This document shows, piece by piece, positions 1-8,356 of a stretch of DNA of 64,000 nucleotides (the stretch's first letter is position 1; every line of letters starts with the position of its first letter). Location: positions 3,433,981 through 3,497,980 of the forward strand of contig NZ_CP014480.1 in NCBI RefSeq assembly GCF_001580365.1. Reading direction: 5' to 3'. Source of the DNA: Kocuria turfanensis (lineage in GTDB: Bacteria > Actinomycetota > Actinomycetes > Actinomycetales > Micrococcaceae). The notes below the pieces were generated by a model. It ran no database searches. It was given only the letters and a program-made list of their open reading frames with translations, and was not told the DNA's origin. The position numbers and the translations under genes are program-made.

Positions 1-3000
1 CTTCGGCTGGGGCTTGAGCTCCAGGTCGAACGTGGCGTCGGTGGTGTTCGTCCAGTTGGAGTGCACCTCCGCGGCGATCACGTTCTTTCCGGTCCGCAGC
101 GCCGACGCGGGGATCGTCACCACGACCGGGTCGGCCACCGCGGTGGCGGTCCGGCGCGGGGCCAGGGCGTAGGTGCCCGACGTGAGCGTGCCCTCGGGGA
201 GGTTGGAGCGGGTCACCTCCTTGCCGTTGACGTAGACCGCCACCGCGTCGTCGGCGCGGGTGGTGAGCGTCAGGTCCCCGAGCGTCGAGGCGTCGGCCAC
301 GTCCACCGTCCGGCGGTAGTAGGTGGTCAGCGGACGGGTGCCGTCGGCCACCAGCGTGGTCTTCACCGAGGCGTCGTTCCAGCCGAGCACGGCCGAGCCC
401 TGCTTCCAGGCGGTGTCGTCGAAGGCCGTGCCGGCCCAGTCGTCGGCCGGCGGGTTCGCCCGGTCGTGGTGGTAGCGCCAGGACGAGCCCGCGGCCACCA
501 GGGCGCCCGCGGCGGCCGGCTCCTCGGCCGGGGGGTCCTCCGGGGCGGGAGGCTCCTCGGCCGGGGGCTCCGGCTGCGTGCCGGCGGTGACCACCGCGGA
601 GAGGTCGAACGTGGCGTCGGTGGTGCTCGTCCAGTTGGAGTGCACCTCGGCGGAGATCACGTTCTTGCCGGTCCGCAGCGCCGACCCGGGGACCTCGACC
701 ACGACCGGGTCGGCCACCGCGGTGGCGGTCCGGCGCGGGGCCAGGGCATAGGTGCCCGACGTGAGCGTGCCCTCGGGGAGGTTGGAGCGGGCCACCTCCT
801 TGCCGTTGACGTAGATCGCCACGGCGTCGTCGGCGCGGGTGGTGAGCGTCAGCTTGGCCACCTTGGAGGCGTCGGCCACGTCCACGGTCTTGCGGTAGTA
901 GGTGGTCAGCGGGCGGGTGCCGTCGGCCACCAGCGTGGTCTTCACCGAGGCGTCGCCCCAGCCCAGCACGGCCGAGCCCTGCTTCCAGGCGGTGTCGACG
1001 AACGCGGTGCCGGCCCAGTCCGCGGCGGGCGGGTTGGCCCGGTCGTGGTGGTACTTCCACGTGGCGCCCTCGGCGATCAGGGTGCTGGTGCCCGGCTCCG
1101 GCTGCGGCTCGGGCTGCGGCTCGGGCGCCGGTGCGGTGCCGGCCAGGGCCACCGGGGTGGAGGCGGAGACGTTGCCGGCCGCGTCGGCCGCGCGCACCGC
1201 GTAGCGGGCGCCGTCCACGTGGGCGACCTTGAAGCTCGTGCCCGTGGCGGTGCCGATGGGCCGGTCGTTGCGCAGCACCTGGTAGCTCACCCCGGACTCG
1301 GGGGCAGCCGTCCAGGTGAGGGCGTCGGAGCTCCCGTCGAGGCCCACCTTCAGGCCCGACGGCGCGGCCGGGGCCTTGGCGTCGCGCGGGGCGAAGCGGA
1401 GGAAGCCGCCGGACCACTGCGCGGCGCCGGAGGTGGAGACGCTGCGGTTGATGTCGCCGCCGGTCCACAGGACGCCGTTGCTGTCCATCAGCGCGGCCCA
1501 GATGCCCCAGCCGCCGAAGCCCTTGATCTCGGGGTTGAAGCCGGGCTGGTACCGCCCGCTCTGGGCGTCCCAGGCACCGATGGCGTTGATCCGGTCCGCG
1601 ACGATCTTCGGCTGGGTGGCCACGTTGGCCTTGATCCACTTGGTGGCGCCGGCGTTGTACCAGTTGAAGCAGTGGCACGCGCCGTAGACGGTGTCGTCGG
1701 TCGAGGTGATCGCCTGGATGTCGCCGCCCTGGGAGGTGATGCCTTCGGAGGTGCGCTGGAACGTGGAGCGGTCGTAGCCGAACATCGAGTGCTCGGCGCC
1801 GCCGGCCCACACGGTCGAGCCCTGCTCCCGCACGGCGAGCTGGAATCCGGCCTGACCCGGGTTGGCGTAGTCGACGGGGATGGACGGCTCCCAGGTCCAG
1901 GGGTCCAGCGCCGCGCCGGCGGTGGTGCGCACCGCGGCGAGCCGGAACGCGGAGGCGCTGCGGGACTGGTTGAAGTAGCCGGCCGCGTAGAGCCGGTCGC
2001 CCTTCGGGGAGGCGTCCACGCTGGTCACCGTGCCGTTGAACTCGGGGTTCCAGGAGGCGTCCGGGGTGCGGGTGGAGATCTTCACGCGGGCGCCGGCGCG
2101 GGCGTAGACCCGGCCCGTCTCCTGGCCGCCGCTGAGGTGGGTGAAGGCCCCGCCCAGGTACAGCCAGTCGCCCTGCACGTCGAGGGTGCGCACCTGCAGG
2201 ACGCCGCCGGTCAGCAGGTTCTCCACCTTGAGGTTCCAGGCGGTGTCCACCTTGCCGGTCGTGGCGTCGAGCACCACGAAGCCGGGCGCGCTCACGCCGT
2301 TGACGGTGCTGAAGCGCCCGCCCACGGCCAGCCGGTTGTTCGGCAGCTCCGCGAGCGCCTTGACCTGGCCGTTGAAGACGGGACGGAAGTCGGTGCGCAG
2401 CTCACCGGTGTTGACGTCGAAGGCCGCGAGGTAGGACTGCGCCACGCGCCCGGTGCCGGCCGCGTTGCGCTGCATGGCCTTGAAGTTGCCGCCGGTGAAG
2501 ACGGAGTTCCCGATCTGCTCGAGGGCCTGCACCTCCGTGTTCATCTCCTCGCCCTGACCGTCGGCGCGCTCCACGGCGCCCCACTTGGTGGGCTCGGCGC
2601 CGCTGTTGGGCAGGGCCCGCTGGGCGATCGCGGCGGTGCCGGCGTCCGGGATGGCCTTGCCGGTGAAGGCCTGCTGGGTGACCTTGGGCCGCAGGTAGAC
2701 CTGGGTGAAGGGCATGGCGCCCTTCCCGCCCGTGGCGGGCGACCAGAGGTAGGTGGTCGAGGTGTTGCTGCCGACCACCTCGTCGCCGTAGCGGAAGCCG
2801 CGCTGCCAGCTGGTCTCGGCCACGTCAGCGAAGCGCAGGCGGGCCGTGCCGGTGGTGCCGATGTCGTTCGTGGTGCCGCCGGTCCCGGAGGCCACGCCCG
2901 TGCCGTACCGGAACGACCAGGAGGTCACCGGGGTGCGGGAGCCGAAGGTCCAGTTCCAGTAGGGCTTGGCCGAGACCTTGACGCGTCCCTCCTGCCAGGT

Positions 3001-3519
3001 GGTGCCCGCGGCGTCGCGGGCGCGGCGCAGCCGGATGCCGTCGTCCAGGGAGTCGGGGCGCTGGCCGTTGAGCAGGTCGTCGACCGTCTCGGAGGACAGC
3101 TGCTTGGGCGCGAAGGCCGCGGTGCCGGTGACCGTGGAGGAGACGTCCTTGGGCGTGCCCACGCCCTGGTAGTACTCCTTCCAGTCGTTGCGGCCGCGGC
3201 CCACCAGCACCCAGCCGCCGCCGTCGGTCACCTGGTCGCAGTAGAACTGCTCGGGGGCGGTCATGGCCGGGGTGACCAGCCAGTAGACGCCGGAGGCGGA
3301 CTTCGGGTCCTTCTGCTTGATCTCCCAGCAGGAGGCGGCGGCCGTGGCCGCGGACTTCCCGTCCACCGGCGGCGTGTCGGCGGCGCCCACCGGCGCGAAG
3401 GTCAGCAGGGTCGCGGCGACGGCCATCACGGTGCCGATGCTCAGGGTCGCCCGGGTGCGGGCCGTGCGCGCCCGGCGCCGGCCCGAGTCCGCCCGGGACG
3501 AGGTGTTCGTGTTTCCCAT
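1..3519 (-). CDS. Secreted fibrinogen-like, beta-propeller, FN3 multidomain protein (C-terminus beyond window)
   Basis: Reading starts at an ATG at 3519 behind an AGGA ribosome site and is still open at base 1, so about 1,170 residues are visible and the C-terminus is missing. Residues 1-47 are a signal peptide (Arg-rich start, hydrophobic core, ending VGAADT). Residues about 62-250 resemble a fibrinogen C-terminal domain (FYCDQVTDGGGWVLVGRG). A section of about 400 residues follows with blocks such as NRLAVGGRFSTVNG and LYLGGAFTHLSGG, typical of delta-60-repeat beta-propellers. Then come one FN3 module (about 715-785) and two near-identical beta-sandwich modules separated by Pro/Glu-rich linkers. 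It is probably an exported adhesin or matrix protein. It lies 33 bp downstream of the lipoprotein gene at 3553-4266 and is probably cotranscribed with it. The ligand is unknown. Confidence 0.85.
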   Translation of the reverse strand, partial: MGNTNTSSRADSGRRRARTARTRATLSIGTVMAVAATLLTFAPVGAADTPPVDGKSAATAAASCWEIKQKDPKSASGVYWLVTPAMTAPEQFYCDQVTDGGGWVLVGRGRNDWKEYYQGVGTPKDVSSTVTGTAAFAPKQLSSETVDDLLNGQRPDSLDDGIRLRRARDAAGTTWQEGRVKVSAKPYWNWTFGSRTPVTSWSFRYGTGVASGTGGTTNDIGTTGTARLRFADVAETSWQRGFRYGDEVVGSNTSTTYLWSPATGGKGAMPFTQVYLRPKVTQQAFTGKAIPDAGTAAIAQRALPNSGAEPTKWGAVERADGQGEEMNTEVQALEQIGNSVFTGGNFKAMQRNAAGTGRVAQSYLAAFDVNTGELRTDFRPVFNGQVKALAELPNNRLAVGGRFSTVNGVSAPGFVVLDATTGKVDTAWNLKVENLLTGGVLQVRTLDVQGDWLYLGGAFTHLSGGQETGRVYARAGARVKISTRTPDASWNPEFNGTVTSVDASPKGDRLYAAGYFNQSRSASAFRLAAVRTTAGAALDPWTWEPSIPVDYANPGQAGFQLAVREQGSTVWAGGAEHSMFGYDRSTFQRTSEGITSQGGDIQAITSTDDTVYGACHCFNWYNAGATKWIKANVATQPKIVADRINAIGAWDAQSGRYQPGFNPEIKGFGGWGIWAALMDSNGVLWTGGDINRSVSTSGAAQWSGGFLRFAPRDAKAPAAPSGLKVGLDGSSDALTWTAAPESGVSYQVLRNDRPIGTATGTSFKVAHVDGARYAVRAADAAGNVSASTPVALAGTAPAPEPQPEPQPEPGTSTLIAEGATWKYHHDRANPPAADWAGTAFVDTAWKQGSAVLGWGDASVKTTLVADGTRPLTTYYRKTVDVADASKVAKLTLTTRADDAVAIYVNGKEVARSNLPEGTLTSGTYALAPRRTATAVADPVVVEVPGSALRTGKNVISAEVHSNWTSTTDATFDLSAVVTAGTQPEPPAEEPPAPEDPPAEEPAAAGALVAAGSSWRYHHDRANPPADDWAGTAFDDTAWKQGSAVLGWNDASVKTTLVADGTRPLTTYYRRTVDVADASTLGDLTLTTRADDAVAVYVNGKEVTRSNLPEGTLTSGTYALAPRRTATAVADPVVVTIPASALRTGKNVIAAEVHSNWTNTTDATFDLELKPQPK
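23..1094. repeat. Tandem in-frame duplication, period 579 bp
   Basis: Bases 23-~515 and 602-~1094 are close copies of each other, offset by 579 bp (193 codons). They encode two consecutive beta-sandwich modules of the large secreted protein. Each runs from WKYHHDRANPP or WRYHHDRANPP to an ending such as AEVHSNWTSTTDATFDL. Identity is high at the DNA level as well as the protein level, which suggests a recent duplication or gene conversion. Confidence 0.85.
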
Positions 3520-3552
3520 GGTGTGGTTCCTCAACAGGTTCGTTCGGACGGA

Positions 3553-4266
3553 TCAGCAGGTCGGGTCGTCGGGGAAGCCGTGCTGGACGACTTGCCAGGA
3601 CTCGCCCGGTTGGCGGAAGAGGTCGTAGTTGTGCAGGGCCTTCCGGCCCTTCTGCTCGCCGCTGACGACCACGCCGTCACGGTCCACGACGCTGACCCCG
3701 GAGGAGTCCAGGCAGACCGTCACGCGCACGGCCTCGCCCTCGTCCGTGGGCAGCGGGGCGGAGACGGGCTCGCCGACGACGACGGGCGTCCCGCGCTGCT
3801 CCCAGCCCTGGTGCTCGAACTCGGCCAGGGACGCCAGGATCTCCTGCAGCGCGGCGCCGGCGGCGGACTCCTCGGCCGCCGCGACGGCGGCCGGGTCCAG
3901 CTCGGCGGGTTCCTCCCCGGCGTCCAGCTCGGCGGAGGACTGCGGATTGCCCGGGTCCTCCGCGGCCGGCTCCTCCGACGGCACGAAGGCCTCCTGGACC
4001 TCGAGCGCCGCCTCGATCTGCTCGACCTCGGGCGCGTCGGCGGCCACGGCGGCGGCCGAGGGCAGGTCCTTGGCGCGGACCTCCTGCGGCGTCTCCAGCT
4101 CCACCACGGACCGGGCCTGCAGGCTCTCGGCCGCCGGGTCGCCGGTGGCGCCGGCGGCGCCGCAGCCGGTCATGAGCCCGGCGAGCAGCAGCCCGCCCAG
4201 CACCCGGTGCGCGGTACGGACAGTGGGACCTCGAGTGCTCGATGCGCACGACAGGTCAAGGATCAT
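3553..4266 (-). CDS. Putative lipoprotein, acidic, no recognised domain
   Basis: This 237-residue protein starts at ATG 4266 directly after a strong GGGGGGAGC ribosome site; an in-frame ATG at 4383 has no such site. A lipoprotein signal ends in the lipobox LMTGC (Cys35). The mature protein has an Ala/Glu/Pro-rich acidic stretch (about residues 40-140) and a compact C-terminal half with the hydrophobic segments GTPVVVGEPVSAPLP and AVRVTVCLDSSGVSVVD, ending QHGFPDDPTC. That half resembles small secreted domains of the kind found in actinobacterial lipoproteins, but I cannot name a family. It is the first gene of a probable operon with the secreted fibrinogen-like protein, so the two may act together at the cell surface. 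Confidence 0.7.
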   Translation of the reverse strand: MILDLSCASSTRGPTVRTAHRVLGGLLLAGLMTGCGAAGATGDPAAESLQARSVVELETPQEVRAKDLPSAAAVAADAPEVEQIEAALEVQEAFVPSEEPAAEDPGNPQSSAELDAGEEPAELDPAAVAAAEESAAGAALQEILASLAEFEHQGWEQRGTPVVVGEPVSAPLPTDEGEAVRVTVCLDSSGVSVVDRDGVVVSGEQKGRKALHNYDLFRQPGESWQVVQHGFPDDPTC

Positions 4267-4596
4267 GTCAGCTCCCCCCAGATCTGAACTGACGGCGCCG
4301 ATGGCCGGCGCCGCGGTGATCCGCCGCGGTCGGTGGTCGAACGACCTCCGCGGCGCCCCGGACGACCCCCCGTCCGGATTCATTGGATCGCATGGAGTCT
4401 AACCCCGGGGTTAACGATCGGGAACGCGATGCGATGTCCCCTTTTGTGACCCGTGTTTTCAGATGCAAACGCGGGTTTCTCCGCAGTAGGGTGAGGCGAT
4501 CACGGAGTTCCCCGTTGCGAACGGGGAGCTCCGGACGCAGGACGGGACGGCCGGCGCTCGGGGGAGCGCGGCGTCCGGCGAACGCAGGGGGACGCA
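4267..4596. other. Divergent intergenic region
   Basis: About 330 bases separate the lipoprotein gene (leftward) from the acyltransferase gene (rightward). The stretch 4385-4500 is noticeably AT-richer than its surroundings and is the likely place for the two divergent promoters. I see no convincing pair of -35/-10 hexamers and no RNA gene. Confidence 0.4.
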
Positions 4597-5769
4597 GTGG
4601 CGGGGGAGACGGCAGCATCGGCAACGGCAGGGGCACGACGGCGCCCGAGGGCGCAGCTGCCCGTGCGGCAGTTCGCGCACCTGGACGCGATGCGGGCCGC
4701 CGCGGTGATGCTCGTGGTGCTCGCCCACGCGGGGCTGGAGCTGGTCCCGGGCGGCAGCGGGGTGACGATCTTCTTCGTCATCTCCGGCTTCATCATCACG
4801 CACCTGGTGCTCAAGGAGCACCGGCGCACCGGCGGGTTCGCCATCGGCGGGTTCTACCGCCGGCGGGCGCTGAAGCTGGTGCCGCCGCTGCTGGTCGCCC
4901 TCGTGCTGCCCACCGCGCTGTACGCGTGGCTGGTGCGCCCGGTGAACCTCGGCGACGTGCTGGGCCAGGTCTTCTTCTTCTTCAACTGGCGCTACGTCGA
5001 CTCGCAGGTGGACGTGCTGCCCGGCTCGATCGTGGTGTGGAGCCTGTCCATCGAGGAGCAGTTCTACGTGGCCTTCGCGCTGGTCTGGCTGCTGCTGGTG
5101 GGCACTCGCCGCCCGGCCGCCGCCCTGGCGGTGCTGGCCGGCACGGCCGCGGTCGCCTCGGCCGCGGCGCGCGTGGTGCTGCACCTGGGCGGGGCGAGCG
5201 AGGACCGGATCTACTTCGGCACCGACACCCGGCTGGAGGCCATCGCGATCGGCGTGCTGGCCGCGCTCTGGTACGCCCGGACCACGCGGGAGGGCGCCGG
5301 CGCCCCGGCGTGGTGGGGTCGGGACCGGGTGCTGGTGGCGGCTCTGCTGCTCTACCTGGGCTCGGTGCTGATCCGGGACGAGCTGTTCCGGGAGACCCTG
5401 CGCTACTCGATCCAGGCGGTCGCCGCCTGTCTGGTGGTGCTGTGGGGCCTGCACGGGCCCACCGGTGCGCTGGGGACCCGGGCGCTGGCGGTGATGCGGT
5501 GGCGGTGGATCCAGCTGCTGGGCCTGGCCAGCTACAGCATCTACCTGCTGCACCTGGGCGCCCAGCACCTGCTCACGGCGCTGGTCGGGGAGCTGCCGGG
5601 CCCGGGCGGGGTCGTGGTCCACGTGCTGGTCGGCACGGGCGCCGGCATCGCCTGCTGGTGGTTCGTGGAGGAGCCCGTGGCCCGCTGGCAGCACCGCCGC
5701 CGTACGCGTGCGGCCGCACCGCCCGCCACCGTGTCCGCGGAACAGGCCGTGAACCAGCCCGCAGGCTGA
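4597..5769 (+). CDS. Acyltransferase family 3 membrane protein (OafA/YrhL type)
   Basis: This 390-residue integral membrane protein starts at GTG 4597 behind a GGGGGA ribosome site. The family signature is clear: an early conserved His in the first membrane helix (VLAHAG, His44), ISGFIITHLVLKEH, an RRR cluster (FYRRRALKLVPP), and WSLSIEEQFYVAFAL near residue 145. About ten hydrophobic helices follow, and it ends in a basic tail. The family moves acyl groups (acetyl, succinyl and others) onto extracellular sugars or glycolipids. It is followed by a cytidylyltransferase gene, so decoration of a wall glycopolymer is plausible. The substrate cannot be read from the sequence. Confidence 0.9.
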   Translation: MAGETAASATAGARRRPRAQLPVRQFAHLDAMRAAAVMLVVLAHAGLELVPGGSGVTIFFVISGFIITHLVLKEHRRTGGFAIGGFYRRRALKLVPPLLVALVLPTALYAWLVRPVNLGDVLGQVFFFFNWRYVDSQVDVLPGSIVVWSLSIEEQFYVAFALVWLLLVGTRRPAAALAVLAGTAAVASAAARVVLHLGGASEDRIYFGTDTRLEAIAIGVLAALWYARTTREGAGAPAWWGRDRVLVAALLLYLGSVLIRDELFRETLRYSIQAVAACLVVLWGLHGPTGALGTRALAVMRWRWIQLLGLASYSIYLLHLGAQHLLTALVGELPGPGGVVVHVLVGTGAGIACWWFVEEPVARWQHRRRTRAAAPPATVSAEQAVNQPAG

Positions 5770-5931
5770 ACCGGCGCGGTCCGGGCGGGCACCGGACGGC
5801 ACACAGATTTCAGGCCGCGCACCCCGAGGGTGCGCGGCGGACAGTCCGACAGGGACTTCCGGCGGGGGCCGGGCGGTCCATCGGGCCGGGGCGCGAGACG
5901 TCCCGGCTGGCTACGAGGGGGAGTGAGCACC

Positions 5932-6378
5932 ATGAGCACCAAGCAGTCCGCACCGCGCGTGGGATACGCGGCCGGGGCGTTCGACCTGTTCCACGTGGGA
6001 CACCTGAACATCCTGCGCCAGGCGAAGCAGCACTGCGACCACCTGATCGCCGGGGTGGTCTCCGACGACCTGATCGAGATAACCAAGGGCCACCGCCCGG
6101 TGGTCTCCCTGCGGGAGCGGATGGAGATCGTCGAGCACATCCGCTACGTGGACCAGGTCCACGCCGAGATCCTGCTGGACAAGCTGGACACGTGGCGGGA
6201 GCTGCGCTTCGACGTGTTCTTCAAGGGCGACGACTGGCGCGGCACCCCGAAGGGGTACCGGCTCGAGCGGGAGTTCGCGGCGGTCGGGGTGGAGGTCGTG
6301 TACTTCCCGTACACGGTGCACACGTCCTCCACGAAGCTGCGCGCCGCCCTGGAGGTCCTCTCGCTGCCGGTCGCCTGA
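5932..6378 (+). CDS. TagD-like cytidylyltransferase/nucleotidyltransferase
   Basis: The protein has 148 residues. ATG 5932 was chosen because GAGGGGGAG lies at the right spacing; a GTG nine bases upstream sits inside that site. It has the nucleotidyltransferase HxGH motif in GAFDLFHVGHLNIL, the RMEIVEHIRYVD segment and a C-terminal TSSTKLR, which stands in for the usual ISTT signature. The domain length and motif order match glycerol-3-phosphate cytidylyltransferase (TagD), which makes CDP-glycerol for teichoic-type polymers. Related enzymes use other phosphosugars, so the substrate is an inference. It is cytosolic and lies downstream of the acyltransferase gene. Confidence 0.85.
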   Translation: MSTKQSAPRVGYAAGAFDLFHVGHLNILRQAKQHCDHLIAGVVSDDLIEITKGHRPVVSLRERMEIVEHIRYVDQVHAEILLDKLDTWRELRFDVFFKGDDWRGTPKGYRLEREFAAVGVEVVYFPYTVHTSSTKLRAALEVLSLPVA

Positions 6379-6379
6379 C

Positions 6380-6438
6380 CGCTCGGCGCCGGATCGCTCG
6401 GCGCCGGATCGCTCGGCGCCGGATCGCTCAGCGCCGGG
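6380..6438. repeat. 15-bp minisatellite between convergent genes
   Basis: Four head-to-tail copies of a 15-base unit (gctcggcgccggatc) lie between the stop of the cytidylyltransferase gene and the stop of the convergent bactofilin-like gene. The last copy carries one change and runs a few bases into that gene's 3' end. Each unit contains the palindrome GGCGCC. It may help terminate transcription, or it may just be slippage. Confidence 0.8.
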
Positions 6439-8164
6439 CGTCGGGGTCGGCGCCCGGACCGGGCTCGGGTCCGCGCTCGCCGGCCGCCCACGGCGGCCGG
6501 GCGGTCGTCGAGCCCCCGCGCGGGGCGGACGCCTCCGGAGCCGTTCCCGGATCCGGTGCCGCGTCCGGCCGCCGCCCCGCGGAGGCGTCAGGGTCCGGAC
6601 GCGGGGGAGCGCCCGGTGGCGCACCGGCCCGCCGATCCGGCGCCCCGGTCTGCGGGTACGCGGGTCCGGCCGGGAAGGGCTGCTCGCCGCTCTGCGGGTA
6701 CGCCCCGACTCCGGCCGGTGCGTAGGGGCCAGGACCGACCTGGGCGTAGGGGCCGGGGCCGGCCTGCGGATACGCGCCGGGGCCGGCGCCCGGTCCGGCG
6801 GCCCCGCCCGGCGGCGTCGCCATCGTCTGCCCGCGCCGGTGCGCCCGGCGGCGGCGCACGACGTCCCAGAGCCACACCGCCAGGGCCCCGACGCCGAACA
6901 GTGCCACGAGCAGGGCCACCACCGGGCCGAGGTAGGGCACCGCCCGCAGCAGCACGTAGATCAGCAGGCCCAGCGCCAGGGCGCCCACGCGCTTGCCGAA
7001 GCGCGCCGGGGCGGGGTCCCGGAGCAGGAGGCCGCCGCCGGTGAGGGCGACTATGACCGGGGCCAGCAGGGCGACGGCCAGGATCAGGCCGAGCACCAGC
7101 ACGGCGTGGAGCACCACGCCGGTGGCCACGACCGCGGCCGCCAGCCCGCCGAGGGTCAGCAGGCCCAGCCCGATGCCCAGCAGGATCGCGACGACCAGGA
7201 GCGCCAGCGCCGCCACCGCGGTGCCGGCGATCGCGAGCACGCCCCACCCGAGGCTCAGGAGGGGACGGGTCCGCAGCACGGAGGCCGCCCCGGTCACGGT
7301 CCGCGGGATGAGCCACAGCGCCAGCAGCCCCGCCAGCAGCAGCGTGACGAACAGGCGCAGGCCGGACAGCAGCACATCCAGCGGCCCGGTAGGACCGGCC
7401 GGCTCGGCCTCGTCCACGACGACCCGCTCGTAGGAGATCTCCCCGGCGACCTCGGCGCCCGGGGCGATCGAGGCCTCGGCGCCGGAGCGGTACGAGAGGT
7501 CCCCGGCCACGCGGGCCTCGTCGGTGAGCGTCAGGCCGCCGTTCACCGACGGCACGGGCACCTGGGTGGCCGGCGCCCAGGCGGCCCCGACGTCGTCCGG
7601 GCTGCCGACGTCGGCCTGCACGTTCCCGCCGATCGCACCGGCCAGGGCCAGTCCGGCGGCGCCGGCGGTCACGTCCCCGTCGATGCTGCCCGCCAGCAGA
7701 GCCTGGTACGCGCCCAGGAGCACGTCCCCGCCGACCTCGGTGCCGGGGCGGGTCTGCAGGCTGAAGCCGGCCGCGACGAGGTCCCCGGTCACCCGCGCCT
7801 CGTCCCCGAAGGAGAGCGCCTGGCCGGCGACCCGGGCGTCGTCGCCCACCGTGCCCTCGACCACCACGGTCTGGGCCGCGGCCAGGAGGTCGCCCTCCAC
7901 CGTGCCGTTGATCGTCACCCGGCCCGCGGCCACCACGAGGTCACCGCGCACCGTGCCGTCCACGACGACCTCGCCGGCGGTCGCGTACAGGTCGTCGTCG
8001 ACGACCTCGCCCTCGGCCACCCGCACGGTCTCGTCGTTGCGGATCTCGGCGGCTCCGCCGGCCGGGGCGGCGAGCAGCAGCCCGGTGAGCGCGAGGGCCA
8101 GAGCGAGCGCCAGCCGCAGCAGGAGTGTGGTCGGGAAGGTGCGGGGCGGCGGTGAGAGCTCCAT
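6428..8164 (-). CDS. Bactofilin-like (polymer-forming) exported protein with membrane domain
   Basis: The protein has 578 residues and starts at ATG 8164. It has a signal peptide (about 1-38), then a region of about 200 residues with the regularly spaced beta-helix pattern of polymer-forming/bactofilin domains (GEVVVDGTVRGDLVVAAG, VTINGTVEGDLLAAAQ and so on). Several strongly hydrophobic helices follow (about 260-440), then a basic RRRR stop-transfer and a Pro/Gly/Tyr/Gln-rich tail of about 130 residues (PGPYAQ, GAYPQ). Classical bactofilins are cytosolic and short. Here the beta-helix is predicted outside and fused to a membrane domain, a form known from actinobacteria and archaea as polymer-forming cytoskeletal proteins. 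The function is unknown; scaffold or envelope organisation is plausible. Confidence 0.8.
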   Translation of the reverse strand: MELSPPPRTFPTTLLLRLALALALALTGLLLAAPAGGAAEIRNDETVRVAEGEVVDDDLYATAGEVVVDGTVRGDLVVAAGRVTINGTVEGDLLAAAQTVVVEGTVGDDARVAGQALSFGDEARVTGDLVAAGFSLQTRPGTEVGGDVLLGAYQALLAGSIDGDVTAGAAGLALAGAIGGNVQADVGSPDDVGAAWAPATQVPVPSVNGGLTLTDEARVAGDLSYRSGAEASIAPGAEVAGEISYERVVVDEAEPAGPTGPLDVLLSGLRLFVTLLLAGLLALWLIPRTVTGAASVLRTRPLLSLGWGVLAIAGTAVAALALLVVAILLGIGLGLLTLGGLAAAVVATGVVLHAVLVLGLILAVALLAPVIVALTGGGLLLRDPAPARFGKRVGALALGLLIYVLLRAVPYLGPVVALLVALFGVGALAVWLWDVVRRRRAHRRGQTMATPPGGAAGPGAGPGAYPQAGPGPYAQVGPGPYAPAGVGAYPQSGEQPFPAGPAYPQTGAPDRRAGAPPGAPPRPDPDASAGRRPDAAPDPGTAPEASAPRGGSTTARPPWAAGERGPEPGPGADPDARR

Positions 8165-8233
8165 GCTGTCGAGTGCACGTCGGGGCTCGGGAGCGTGTCA
8201 AGGATGCGGCCGCTCGTGACGCGTCCCCGCCGT

Positions 8234-8247
8234 CTACCTGCAGGTAG
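8234..8247. promoter_or_regulatory. Perfect 14-bp palindrome, candidate operator
   Basis: CTACCTGCAGGTAG is a perfect dyad in the 192-bp region between the divergent bactofilin-like and ScyD-like genes, about 110 bp before the ATG of the latter. Its size and position fit a dimeric repressor site of TetR or similar type. No regulator gene is adjacent. Confidence 0.4.
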
Positions 8248-8356
8248 GTCAAGAGCCGGTCACGGTTGGCGCCGTTCCGGGCCGATCCGTGCGCATCGGT
8301 CCTAGCCTGGGCCTGTCGCACGGCCGGCGTGCGGCAACTCCGACCGGGGGTGGGTC

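Noticed and set aside
61..4287. A 1,408-codon plus-strand open frame
   Set aside because: Its product is Arg/Gly/His-rich without any domain. The opposite strand encodes the secreted multidomain protein and the lipoprotein with signal peptides, ribosome sites and recognisable domains.
6380..6438. Possible CRISPR array
   Set aside because: The four 15-bp units are directly adjacent without spacers, so this is a minisatellite. I saw no repeat-spacer pattern anywhere in the window.
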